From Nocardioides thalensis (GTDB lineage: Bacteria > Actinomycetota > Actinomycetes > Propionibacteriales > Nocardioidaceae), in assembly GCF_013410655.1 (NCBI RefSeq), contig NZ_JACCFP010000001.1, positions 1,883,501 to 1,947,500 of the forward strand: DNA of 64,000 bases, written 5' to 3'. The notes beneath the pieces were generated by a model that was not told where the DNA came from, ran no database searches, and saw only the letters and a program-made list of their open reading frames with translations. Made by a program: the position numbers and the translations under genes. This document shows positions 25,061 through 32,251 of this stretch, in pieces; within the stretch, counting starts at the first letter, position 1, and every line of letters starts with the position of its first letter.

Positions 25061-25461
25061 TGAGCAAGTCCGACAAGTTCGCCGACCTCCCGGAGACCCG
25101 GCGCAAGGGGCTCGAGAAGATGGAGCAGGTCTACGGCTTCGAGATGTCCGACCCGGGTGAGTCAGGCGGCGACTTCTTCCGCTACACGGTCGAGCACCTC
25201 TTCGGCGACATCTGGCAACGCCCGGGCCTCTCCGACCGGGACCGCCGCCTCTTCCTCATCGGGGTGCTGGTCGGTCAGCGCGCCGACGACGTCCTGGGCA
25301 TCCAGGTGCCGGCGGCGCTCGCCAAAGACGAGCTGTCGCCCGAGCAGCTGCGCGAGCTCGTGATCATGGCGTGCCACTACGACGGGTGGCCCAACGGCTC
25401 CCGGTTCAACCAGGTCGTCGAGGAGGCGATCGGTCGGGCGAGCAGGTCGCGTGACGACTGA
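25060..25461 (+). CDS. Carboxymuconolactone decarboxylase/AhpD-fold protein (Rv0771-like)
   Basis: A 133-residue all-helical protein of the CMD/AhpD family. It has LPETRRKGLEKMEQVYGFEM at the N-terminus and ELVIMACHYDGWPNGSRFNQ at the C-terminus. It lacks the CxxC pair of peroxidase-type AhpD proteins, so it is more like gamma-carboxymuconolactone decarboxylase. It is the last gene of the rightward operon and converges on kstR. The reaction in this pathway is unknown. Confidence 0.7.
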   Translation: MSKSDKFADLPETRRKGLEKMEQVYGFEMSDPGESGGDFFRYTVEHLFGDIWQRPGLSDRDRRLFLIGVLVGQRADDVLGIQVPAALAKDELSPEQLRELVIMACHYDGWPNGSRFNQVVEEAIGRASRSRDD

Positions 25462-25480
25462 GGATCGCGGTGAGCAGCGC

Positions 25481-26110
25481 TCAGTCGCGCAGGACCAGGC
25501 GGACGGCCGTCTCCATGTGAGCGGCGGTCTGCTCGGCGGTGGAGCGGCCGGTCACCCAGCCGACGAGAGCCGAGAGCCACACGTCGCCGATGACGCGCGC
25601 GATCGCGACGTCCTCGTCGGTGATGCTGTCGGCGTCGACGGGGCCGCCGTGCATCGCGTGGTTGACGATCGAGGTCATCGCCATGCCGACCGAGTGGATG
25701 CCCTCGGCAACGCTGCTGTCGGCGAACATGAACGCCCGGGTGAGCGCCTCGGTGAGCTTGGCGTCGCCCTGCATGCCGCGGGTGAGCCGCTTGAGCACGT
25801 AGAGCACCCGGTCGGCCTGGGTGTCGCCCGGGATCTCGCGCACGTTGAGCCGCTCGGCGGCGTCGGCGAACTGCTGGTCGAGGGCGGCGACGAGCAGGTG
25901 GATCTTCGACGGGAAGTAGCGGTACAGCGTGCCCAGGGCGACCTCGGCCTGCTCCGCGACAGCGCGCATCTGCACCGCGTCGAACCCGCCCTCCTTGGCG
26001 AGGGCGTACGTCGCGTCGAGGATGCGCTTGCGCCGGTCGCGCTGCGCCGCCGATCCGTTGGCGACGGGGTCCGCCGCCGAGTCGTCCGGCAGGGGCGTGG
26101 CGGTGGTCAC
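25481..26110 (-). CDS. kstR: KstR, TetR-family repressor of cholesterol catabolism
   Basis: A protein of about 209 residues whose DNA-binding domain reads RRKRILDATYALAKEGGFDA, QMRAVAEQAEVALGTLYRYF and PSKIHLLVAAL. This is nearly the mycobacterial KstR sequence across the helix-turn-helix. The ligand domain keeps RVIGDVWLSALVGWVT. KstR represses the upper sterol pathway and is released by 3-oxo-4-cholestenoic acid-type CoA thioesters. A GTG at 26110 was chosen because GGAG sits 6-7 bases before it; the ATG at 26116 directly abuts the Shine-Dalgarno. A KstR-like box lies about 60 bp upstream, so autoregulation is expected. Confidence 0.92.
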   Translation of the reverse strand: MTTATPLPDDSAADPVANGSAAQRDRRKRILDATYALAKEGGFDAVQMRAVAEQAEVALGTLYRYFPSKIHLLVAALDQQFADAAERLNVREIPGDTQADRVLYVLKRLTRGMQGDAKLTEALTRAFMFADSSVAEGIHSVGMAMTSIVNHAMHGGPVDADSITDEDVAIARVIGDVWLSALVGWVTGRSTAEQTAAHMETAVRLVLRD

Positions 26111-26142
26111 GGGCATCTCCTCGTTTCGCGTTGGGCCTGCAT

Positions 26143-26163
26143 CGGTAGGCTACCGAGTGGTAG
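26143..26163. promoter_or_regulatory. Overlapping palindromes in the kstR/glycosyltransferase gap
   Basis: CGGTAGGCTACCG (26143-26155) and CTACCGAGTGGTAG (26150-26163) are overlapping palindromes just beside the KstR-like box. They could bind a second regulator; none is recognised. Confidence 0.4.
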
Positions 26164-26171
26164 CGCGTGAT

Positions 26172-26185
26172 AGAAACACGTTCCA
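26172..26185. promoter_or_regulatory. KstR operator, one-base variant
   Basis: AGAAACACGTTCCA matches TnnAACnnGTTnnA except for the first base. It lies between kstR (leftward) and the glycosyltransferase gene at 26239 (rightward), the expected site for autoregulation. Confidence 0.6.
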
Positions 26186-26238
26186 GTTCGTGTCGGCCCG
26201 TTCGGGCGCGCGCCCGAGTGAGAAGTGAGAGGCCGAGC

Positions 26239-27522
26239 ATGCGGATCGCGATGCTGTCCTATCGGAGCAAGCCCCACGTCGGTGGTCAGGGTATCTACAT
26301 CCGTCGGCTCACCCGCGAGCTCGTCGCGCTCGGCCACACGGTGGAGGTGTTCTCCGGCCAGCCGTATCCCGAGCTCGACGAGGGCGTCACCCTCACCAAG
26401 GTGCCGAGCCTCGACCTCTACCGCCCCGGTGACGAGTTCCGGAACCCGCACCCACGGGAGTTCCGCGACCTGGTCGACCTCCAGGAGTGGGCGCTGATGC
26501 GCAGCGGCGCCTTCCCGGAGCCGCTGACGTTCAGCAAGCGGGTCGTGAAGACGCTGCGCGAGCGACGCGACGAGTTCGACATCGTCTTCGACAACCAGAC
26601 CCTCGCGCTGCCGCTGCTCGAGGTCGAGGACTTCGGCCTGCCGCTCGCGGCCACCATCCACCACCCGATCACGATGGACCGCGCGATCGAGCTCCAGACC
26701 GCGCCGTGGATCCGCCGGAAGTCGGGCTCCCGCTGGCACCTCGAGCTGCCGAAGGCCGGCGTCTGGCGCTGGTACTCCTTCCTCGGCCAGCAGAAGCGCA
26801 CCGCGCCCCGCCTGCGGCGCGTGATCACGCCGTCCGAGTCGTCGAAGCGCGACGTCGTGCGGGAGTTCGGGGTCGACGTCGACCGGGTCGAGACGATCCT
26901 GCTCGGTGTCGACGACCGGTTCCACCCGCCCACCGAGCCGCGGGTGCCCGGTCGGATCCTCGCCATGGCGAGCGCGGACGCCCCGCTCAAGGGCATCCAC
27001 ATCCTCCTCGAGGCGTTCGCCAAGCTGCGCACCGAGCGCGACCTCGAGCTGGTGCTGGTGACCAAGCCCAAGGAGGGTGGCGTCACCGAGAAGCTGATCG
27101 ACCGGCTGGGCATCAAGGGCTCGGTGCGGTTCGCCAACGGCCTGACCGACGACGAGCTCGTGGCGCTGATGGGCTCCGCCGAGCTCGCCTGCGTGCCGTC
27201 GCTCTACGAGGGCTTCTCGCTCCCGACCGCCGAGCTGATGGCCTGCGAGACGCCGCTCGTCGTCTCCCGGGCCGGAGCGATCCCTGAGGTCGTCGGTCCC
27301 GACGGCCTCTGCGCCGACGTCGTCGAGCCCGGTGACGTGGGTGCGATCGCCACCGCCGTGGCGGCCCTGCTCGACGACCCCGAGCGCCGCGCGCGGCTCG
27401 GTGCCGCCGGCCGTGCTCGCGTGAAGGAGCTCTTCAGCTGGAGCGCGGTCGCCGCGCGGACGGCCGAGGTGCTCGAGGACGTGATCGTCGATTATCAGGA
27501 GGAACGCCGTGCTGACCGTTGA
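26239..27522 (+). CDS. GT4-family glycosyltransferase
   Basis: A 427-residue GT-B-fold glycosyltransferase. The N-terminal acceptor domain begins MRIAMLSYRSKPHVGGQGIY. The C-terminal donor domain includes LAMASADAPLKGIHILLEAF and CVPSLYEGFSLPTAELMACE, with the E-x7-E motif of family 4 enzymes. No signal peptide or membrane helix is seen. It is the first of three tightly linked rightward genes and overlaps the methyltransferase gene by 14 bases. Donor and acceptor are unknown. It lies behind the KstR-like box at 26172. Confidence 0.8.
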   Translation: MRIAMLSYRSKPHVGGQGIYIRRLTRELVALGHTVEVFSGQPYPELDEGVTLTKVPSLDLYRPGDEFRNPHPREFRDLVDLQEWALMRSGAFPEPLTFSKRVVKTLRERRDEFDIVFDNQTLALPLLEVEDFGLPLAATIHHPITMDRAIELQTAPWIRRKSGSRWHLELPKAGVWRWYSFLGQQKRTAPRLRRVITPSESSKRDVVREFGVDVDRVETILLGVDDRFHPPTEPRVPGRILAMASADAPLKGIHILLEAFAKLRTERDLELVLVTKPKEGGVTEKLIDRLGIKGSVRFANGLTDDELVALMGSAELACVPSLYEGFSLPTAELMACETPLVVSRAGAIPEVVGPDGLCADVVEPGDVGAIATAVAALLDDPERRARLGAAGRARVKELFSWSAVAARTAEVLEDVIVDYQEERRADR

Positions 27523-28264
27523 CTTCGATCGGCTGGGCCTGCTGCCCGGTGACCGCGTGCTCGACATGGGCGCCGGCGCCGGCCGCCACAGCTTCGAGAT
27601 GTACCGCCGCGGCGCCGACGTGATCGCGTTCGACAGGGACGCCGAGGAGCTCGAGAACGTCCGCAACCTCTTCGTCGCGATGAAGGAGGCCGGCGAGGTG
27701 CCGGAGGGCGCCGAGGCCGACGTCAAGCAGGGCGACGCGCTGGCGCTGCCCTTCGCCGACGGCGAGTTCGACCGGATCGTCGCCGCCGAGGTGCTCGAGC
27801 ACATCTGGGAGGACGTCGCGGCGATCCGCGAGCTGGTCCGCGTGCTGCGCCCCGGCGGCACGCTGGCGATCTCGGTGCCGCGCTGGCTGCCCGAGGTCGT
27901 CAACTGGAAGCTCTCGGCCGACTACCACAACGCGACGGGTGGCCACATCCGGATCTACACCGATCACGAGCTGGTCGACAAGGTCACCAAGGCCGGCCGC
28001 CCCAACGACGGCACCCCCGGTGACGCGATGATCTTCGAGGGCAAGGACTACGCCCACGGGCTGCACTCGCCGTACTGGTGGATCAAGTGCGCGGTCGGCG
28101 TCGAGAACGACGACCACCCGCTGGCGAAGGCGTACCACCAGCTCCTGGTCTGGGAGATCATGAAGCAGCCCACGGCGCTGAAGCTGGCCGGCAAGGTGCT
28201 CGACCCGCTGATCGGCAAGAGCATGGTGCTCTACTTCCGCAAGCCCGTGGAGAGCAATGACTGA
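27509..28264 (+). CDS. Class I SAM-dependent methyltransferase
   Basis: A 251-residue methyltransferase. Motif I is VLDMGAGAGRHSFEMYRRGA, the acidic loop is VIAFDRD, motif IV is FDRIVAAEVLEHI, and a LRPGGTLAISVPRW segment follows. A strong AGGAGG ahead of the GTG at 27509 supports that start, inside the end of the glycosyltransferase gene. It overlaps the next gene (ATGA). The substrate is unknown. Confidence 0.75.
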   Translation: MLTVDFDRLGLLPGDRVLDMGAGAGRHSFEMYRRGADVIAFDRDAEELENVRNLFVAMKEAGEVPEGAEADVKQGDALALPFADGEFDRIVAAEVLEHIWEDVAAIRELVRVLRPGGTLAISVPRWLPEVVNWKLSADYHNATGGHIRIYTDHELVDKVTKAGRPNDGTPGDAMIFEGKDYAHGLHSPYWWIKCAVGVENDDHPLAKAYHQLLVWEIMKQPTALKLAGKVLDPLIGKSMVLYFRKPVESND

Positions 28265-29417
28265 CCCGACCGCAGGGCCGGAGGTGCCGCTGGCACGGAT
28301 CCCGTTCGTCGAGGGGCTGCTGACCGCCGAGGACGTCGCGGAGACCGCGGCCTCCATCGCCGCGATGCAGGAGCCGTGCGGCGCGATCCCGTGGACGACC
28401 GGCGAGCACTGCGACGTCTGGAACCACGTCGAGGCCGCGATGGCGATGCTCGTCGGCGGCCAGGTGTCCGCCGCTGAGCGCGCCTACGCGTGGATCACGA
28501 CGATGCAGCGGCCCGACGGCTCGCTGCCGATGAAGATCGTCGGCGGCGAGGTCGAGGACGAGCGCGGCGAGGTCAACATGTCGGCCTACTTCGCCGTCGG
28601 CCTGTGGCACCACTGGCTCGTCCGGCGCGACGTGCGCTTCGTGGAGCGCTACTGGCCGTCGGTGCGGGCCGCGCTCGACTGGGTGGTGTCCCTGCAGGAG
28701 GACTTCGGTGGCATCCGCTGGACGCCGGTCGACGACTTCTGCCTGCTCACCGGCAACTCCTCGATCTACCACTCGCTGCGTGCCGGCGTCGCGCTCGCCG
28801 AGCTGATGGACGACCCGCAGCCGGAGTGGGAGCTCGCGGGCGGCCGGCTGGGCCACGCGATCCGCGCCCACGCCGACCGGTTTGCGGACAAGTCGACGTT
28901 CTCGATGGACTGGTACTACCCGGTGCTCGGCGGCGCCGTACGAGGTGACGCGGCGCGCGCGATGATCGAGTCGCGCTGGGACGACTTCGTCGTGCCGGGC
29001 CTCGGCATCCAGTGCGTCGACACGAACCCCTGGGTGACCGGTGCCGAGACCTGCGAGCTCGCGATGGCGCTCGACGCGATGGGGGAGCCGCAGCGCGCCC
29101 TCACGCTGGTGCGCGACATGCAGCACCTGCGGGGCGAGGACGGCAAGTACTGGACCGGCTGGGTCTACGGCGAGACCCGTGCCTCCGACGAGGTCGTCTA
29201 CGGCCCGAGCGGGGCGGAGCCGCGCAACGTCTACTGGCCCGACGAGCACACGACCTACACGGCCGCCGCCGTGATCCTGGCCGTCGACGCGCTGGGGGAG
29301 ACCTACGGCCACGGCACGCCGGGCTCGGGCATCATGCGCGGCACGTCGCTCGCGCCGCACTTCGACGAGATCGCGCTCGAGTGCGACTGCTCGTCGAGCG
29401 AGCGCGTCAGCCGCTGA
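28257..29417 (+). CDS. (alpha/alpha)6-toroid protein, prenyltransferase/glycosidase-like
   Basis: A 386-residue, mainly helical protein with repeats such as AYAWITTMQRPDGSLPMKIV and WVVSLQEDFGGIRWTPVDDF. This looks like an (alpha/alpha)6 toroid, the fold shared by GH15-type glycosidases and prenyltransferase/squalene cyclase-like proteins. Databases often call such proteins prenyltransferase, but no catalytic DxDD is evident. Acidic residues near DDFCLLTGNSSIYHSLRAG could be catalytic for a glycosidase. It overlaps the previous gene by 8 bases, so a joint role with the GT4 and methyltransferase is likely. Confidence 0.5.
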   Translation: MTDPTAGPEVPLARIPFVEGLLTAEDVAETAASIAAMQEPCGAIPWTTGEHCDVWNHVEAAMAMLVGGQVSAAERAYAWITTMQRPDGSLPMKIVGGEVEDERGEVNMSAYFAVGLWHHWLVRRDVRFVERYWPSVRAALDWVVSLQEDFGGIRWTPVDDFCLLTGNSSIYHSLRAGVALAELMDDPQPEWELAGGRLGHAIRAHADRFADKSTFSMDWYYPVLGGAVRGDAARAMIESRWDDFVVPGLGIQCVDTNPWVTGAETCELAMALDAMGEPQRALTLVRDMQHLRGEDGKYWTGWVYGETRASDEVVYGPSGAEPRNVYWPDEHTTYTAAAVILAVDALGETYGHGTPGSGIMRGTSLAPHFDEIALECDCSSSERVSR

Positions 29418-30048
29418 CGCGGCGCAGCACCCGCAGCGAGCCGACGGCGGCGACCTCGGCGAAGTCGCCGCTGTCGAGCGCGGGCAGGTAGATCTGCTCG
29501 TACGGCGGCCGCCCGCCGTCGGCCGGGTCGGGGAACACGTCGTGGATGGCGAGGTAGCCGCCCGCCATCACCTTCGGCGTCCAGGACTCGTAGTCGATGC
29601 GTGCCGGCTCCTCGCCGTGGCCGCCGTCGATGAAGAGCAGGCTCAGCGGCGCCTGCCAGTGCGCGGCGACCGTGGCCGACTGGCCGACGACCGCGACCAC
29701 CTGGTCCTCGAGGCCGGCCCGCGCGATGTTCTTGCGGAACTGACCGAGGGTGTCCATCAGGCCGAGCTCCTGGTCGACCACGGACGGGTCGTGGTGCTCC
29801 CACCCCGCCTGGTTCTCCTCCGAGCCGCGGTGGTGGTCGACGGTGAAGACCGTCCCCGTGCCCAGCTCGCGGGCGGCGGCGCCGAGGTAGATGGCCGACT
29901 TGCCGCAGTAGGTGCCGACCTCCAGGGCGGGCCCGTGGGGCAGCCGCTCGAGGGCGATCCGGTACAGCAGCTCGCCCTCGTCGGCAGGCATGAAGCCCTT
30001 GGCGTTGGTCGCGTGCTCGAGCAGGTCGGCGGGCATGGTGTTCGGCAC
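29407..30048 (-). CDS. Class I SAM-dependent methyltransferase (MT24/CmcI-like)
   Basis: A 213-residue methyltransferase with GPALEVGTYCGKSAIYLGAA as motif I, then TVFTVDHHRGSEENQAGWEH, and LSLLFIDGGH before YESWTPKVMAGGYLAIHDVF. It resembles the Methyltransf_24/cephalosporin hydroxylase group. The GTG at 30048 was chosen because TAGAAT followed by six bases gives a -10 element for a leaderless start; an in-frame ATG at 30036 is an alternative. It converges on the toroid gene with an 11-base overlap and is divergent from fadE34. Confidence 0.7.
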   Translation of the reverse strand: MPNTMPADLLEHATNAKGFMPADEGELLYRIALERLPHGPALEVGTYCGKSAIYLGAAARELGTGTVFTVDHHRGSEENQAGWEHHDPSVVDQELGLMDTLGQFRKNIARAGLEDQVVAVVGQSATVAAHWQAPLSLLFIDGGHGEEPARIDYESWTPKVMAGGYLAIHDVFPDPADGGRPPYEQIYLPALDSGDFAEVAAVGSLRVLRRVSG

Positions 30049-30066
30049 CGCGGCATTCTAGTAAAC

Positions 30067-30080
30067 TGAAACCTGTTCTA
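30067..30080. promoter_or_regulatory. KstR operator
   Basis: TGAAACCTGTTCTA matches TnnAACnnGTTnnA exactly and extends to a 22-bp near-palindrome, AAACTGAAACC to TGTTCTAGTTT. It lies between the divergent methyltransferase (start 30048) and fadE34 (start 30149). Confidence 0.85.
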
Positions 30081-30087
30081 GTTTCCT

Positions 30088-30135
30088 GGTCTCGATACGC
30101 CGCCGCGCCCAGGGCGCGTCGGCTACTCGACCACC
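30088..30135. repeat. Copy of the dispersed repeat, GGTCTCGATACGCC type
   Basis: The element runs GGTCTCGATACGCC to GGCTACTCGACCACC with the central palindrome GCGCCCAGGGCGC. It fills the leader of fadE34 and ends about 2 bp before the gene's AGAGGAG Shine-Dalgarno. Confidence 0.7.
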
Positions 30136-30148
30136 GAAGAGGAGCCGT

Positions 30149-32137
30149 ATGTCGATCGCCATCACCGACGAGCAGGTCGAGCTGGCTGCCAGCCTGCGCA
30201 AGTGGGCGGCCAGCCTGGGCCCGATCGACGCCGTGCGCGCGGCCGAGGGTGACGCCGACGCCCGCTTCGACGACCTGTGGGGTGCCGTCGAGGAGATGGG
30301 CGTCGCGGCGATCGCCCTGCCGGAGGGGGCAGGCGGTGGCGGTGGCACGCTGCTCGACCAGGCCGTCGCGCTCGAGGCCTGCGCCTACGAGCTGGTGCCC
30401 GGTGGCCTGCTCGGGGCGGCCGTCGGAGCGCTGGCCACCGGCACGCCGGGGCGGTACGGCGTCCGGGTGCACCCCGACGGCGTCGTGTGGGACGGCGGCG
30501 GGGCGCTCGGCATCGACCTGAGCGCGCGGCACGGCGCGGGCGCGCCGGGGTCCGCGGAGGTGGTCGAGGCCGACGACAGGACCCGGCGGATCGCGGTCAC
30601 CCTCGCCGCGGCCGAGGCCTCGGGCGTCGCCCGCTGGTGCCTCGACACCGCGGTGGAGTACGCGAAGACCCGCGAGCAGTTCGGCCAGAAGATCGGCGCC
30701 TTCCAGGCGGTCAAGCACCTGTGCGCGCAGATGCTCGAGACCGCCGAGGCGATCAACGCCGCCGCGTGGGACGCCTCCGCGGCGCACGACACCGGCGACG
30801 AGGAGCAGTGGGCGTTCGCTGTCGACGTCGCGCAGGCGACCTGCTTCGACGGCGCCGTCGAGGTCGCCAAGGGTTGCATCCAGGTGCTCGGCGGCATCGG
30901 CTTCACCTACGAGCACGACGCCCACCTCTACTACCGGCGCGCGCTCTCGCTGCGGTCGCTCGTCGGGTCCGCCGACGTGGCGGCGGAGCGGGTCACGGCC
31001 GCCGCCGTGCAGGGCGTACGGCGCCGCGTGGACGTCGACCTCGGCGGGCTCGACGAGCCGCTGCGACCCGGCATCCGGGCCGAGGTGGAGCGGATCGCCG
31101 CGCTGCCGGCAGCGGAGCAGCGGGCAGCGCTCACCGACACCGGCTACCTGACTCCGCACTGGCCGGCGCCGTACGGTCTCGGCGCCGACCCGGTCACCCA
31201 GGTCGTCATCGACCAGGAGCTGGCCCGTGCCGGCGTCACCCGGCCCGACCTGGTGATCGCCGGGTGGGCGGTGCCGACGATCCTCCAGCACGGCACCGAC
31301 GAGCAGCGGGAGCGGTTCGTGCGACCCTCGCTGCTCGGCGAGCTGGTGTGGTGCCAGCTGTTCTCCGAGCCCGGCTCGGGCTCCGACCTCGCGTCGCTGC
31401 GCACCAGGGCCGTCAAGGTCGACGGCGGCTGGAGGCTCACCGGCCAGAAGGTGTGGACCTCCGTCGCCGAGCGTGCCGACTGGGGCATCTGCCTGGCGCG
31501 CACCGACGCCGACGTGCCGCAGCACAAGGGCATCACCTACTTCCTCGTCGACATGCGCACCGCCGGGATCGAGGTGCGGCCGTTGCGCGAGATCACCGGC
31601 GAGGCGCTGTTCAACGAGGTGTTCCTCGACGACGTCTTCGTGCCCGACGAGTGCGTCGTCGCCGAGCCGGGCGACGGCTGGCGGTTGGCGCGCACCACGC
31701 TCGCCAACGAGCGCGTCGCGATGGCCAGCGCGCGGCTCGGCAAGAGCGTCGAGCGCGCCGTCGAGCTCGCGGCGAGCCGCGACCTGGGGCCGGTGCAGCG
31801 GGTGAAGGTCGGCCACGCGGTCGCGCTCGCGACCGTGTGCGGGCTGCTCGGCGTGCGCACCACGCTGCGGGCGATCGGTGGTCACGGGCCCGGGCCGGAG
31901 TCGAGCGTGGCCAAGCTGCTCGGCGTCCGCAGCCGTCAGGACTCCTCGGAGCTGGTGGTCGCCCTCCAGGGCGACGAGCTCGCGGTGGTCGGCGGCGTGG
32001 CCCGAGCCGACGGCGACAGGGCCCTGTCCGCCGACGCCTGGGAGATGCTCAACACCCGCTGCCTGTCGATCGCGGGCGGTACGACGCAGATCCTCCGCAA
32101 CGTCGCGGGAGAACGGATCCTCGGCCTGCCCCGTTGA
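30149..32137 (+). CDS. fadE34: Two-domain acyl-CoA dehydrogenase FadE34 (ChsE3)
   Basis: A 662-residue tandem acyl-CoA dehydrogenase. Residues about 1-290 form a shortened first unit whose central beta domain is reduced, including VKHLCAQMLETAEAINAAAW and QVLGGIGFTYEHDAHLYYRR. Residues about 300-662 form a complete unit with WCQLFSEPGSGSDLASLRT and end TQILRNVAGERILGLPR. This two-domain arrangement matches M. tuberculosis FadE34/ChsE3, which starts side-chain beta-oxidation and is also encoded next to kstR. The usual length is near 711, so the shortening is in the first unit. A KstR box and an SD sequence precede the ATG. Confidence 0.82.
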   Translation: MSIAITDEQVELAASLRKWAASLGPIDAVRAAEGDADARFDDLWGAVEEMGVAAIALPEGAGGGGGTLLDQAVALEACAYELVPGGLLGAAVGALATGTPGRYGVRVHPDGVVWDGGGALGIDLSARHGAGAPGSAEVVEADDRTRRIAVTLAAAEASGVARWCLDTAVEYAKTREQFGQKIGAFQAVKHLCAQMLETAEAINAAAWDASAAHDTGDEEQWAFAVDVAQATCFDGAVEVAKGCIQVLGGIGFTYEHDAHLYYRRALSLRSLVGSADVAAERVTAAAVQGVRRRVDVDLGGLDEPLRPGIRAEVERIAALPAAEQRAALTDTGYLTPHWPAPYGLGADPVTQVVIDQELARAGVTRPDLVIAGWAVPTILQHGTDEQRERFVRPSLLGELVWCQLFSEPGSGSDLASLRTRAVKVDGGWRLTGQKVWTSVAERADWGICLARTDADVPQHKGITYFLVDMRTAGIEVRPLREITGEALFNEVFLDDVFVPDECVVAEPGDGWRLARTTLANERVAMASARLGKSVERAVELAASRDLGPVQRVKVGHAVALATVCGLLGVRTTLRAIGGHGPGPESSVAKLLGVRSRQDSSELVVALQGDELAVVGGVARADGDRALSADAWEMLNTRCLSIAGGTTQILRNVAGERILGLPR

Positions 32138-32140
32138 GCG

Positions 32141-32251
32141 CGAGTCGGCAGAAGTTGGCGCGCTGGGGGCGCCGAGTCGGCAGAAGTTCGCACCAGACAT
32201 GCGAACTTCTGCCGACTCGAGCCGTTTCAGGCGCCAGTTTCTGCCGACTCG
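32141..32251. repeat. Nested inverted repeats of a GAGTCGGCAGAAGTT element, likely bidirectional terminator
   Basis: Four copies of CGAGTCGGCAGAAGTT occur, two in each orientation. The inner pair, 32173-32192 and 32200-32219, is a perfect 20-bp inverted repeat with a 7-base loop. The outer pair, 32141-32161 and 32231-32251, matches with two differences. It lies between the convergent fadE34 and lipase genes and can form a strong stem in either transcript. The outer right arm lies inside the last codons of the lipase gene. Confidence 0.8.

Noticed and set aside
32141..32251. Ends of an insertion sequence
   Set aside because: Only about 110 bp lie between the outer arms and no transposase is present. 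Terminator or small repeat is the simpler reading.
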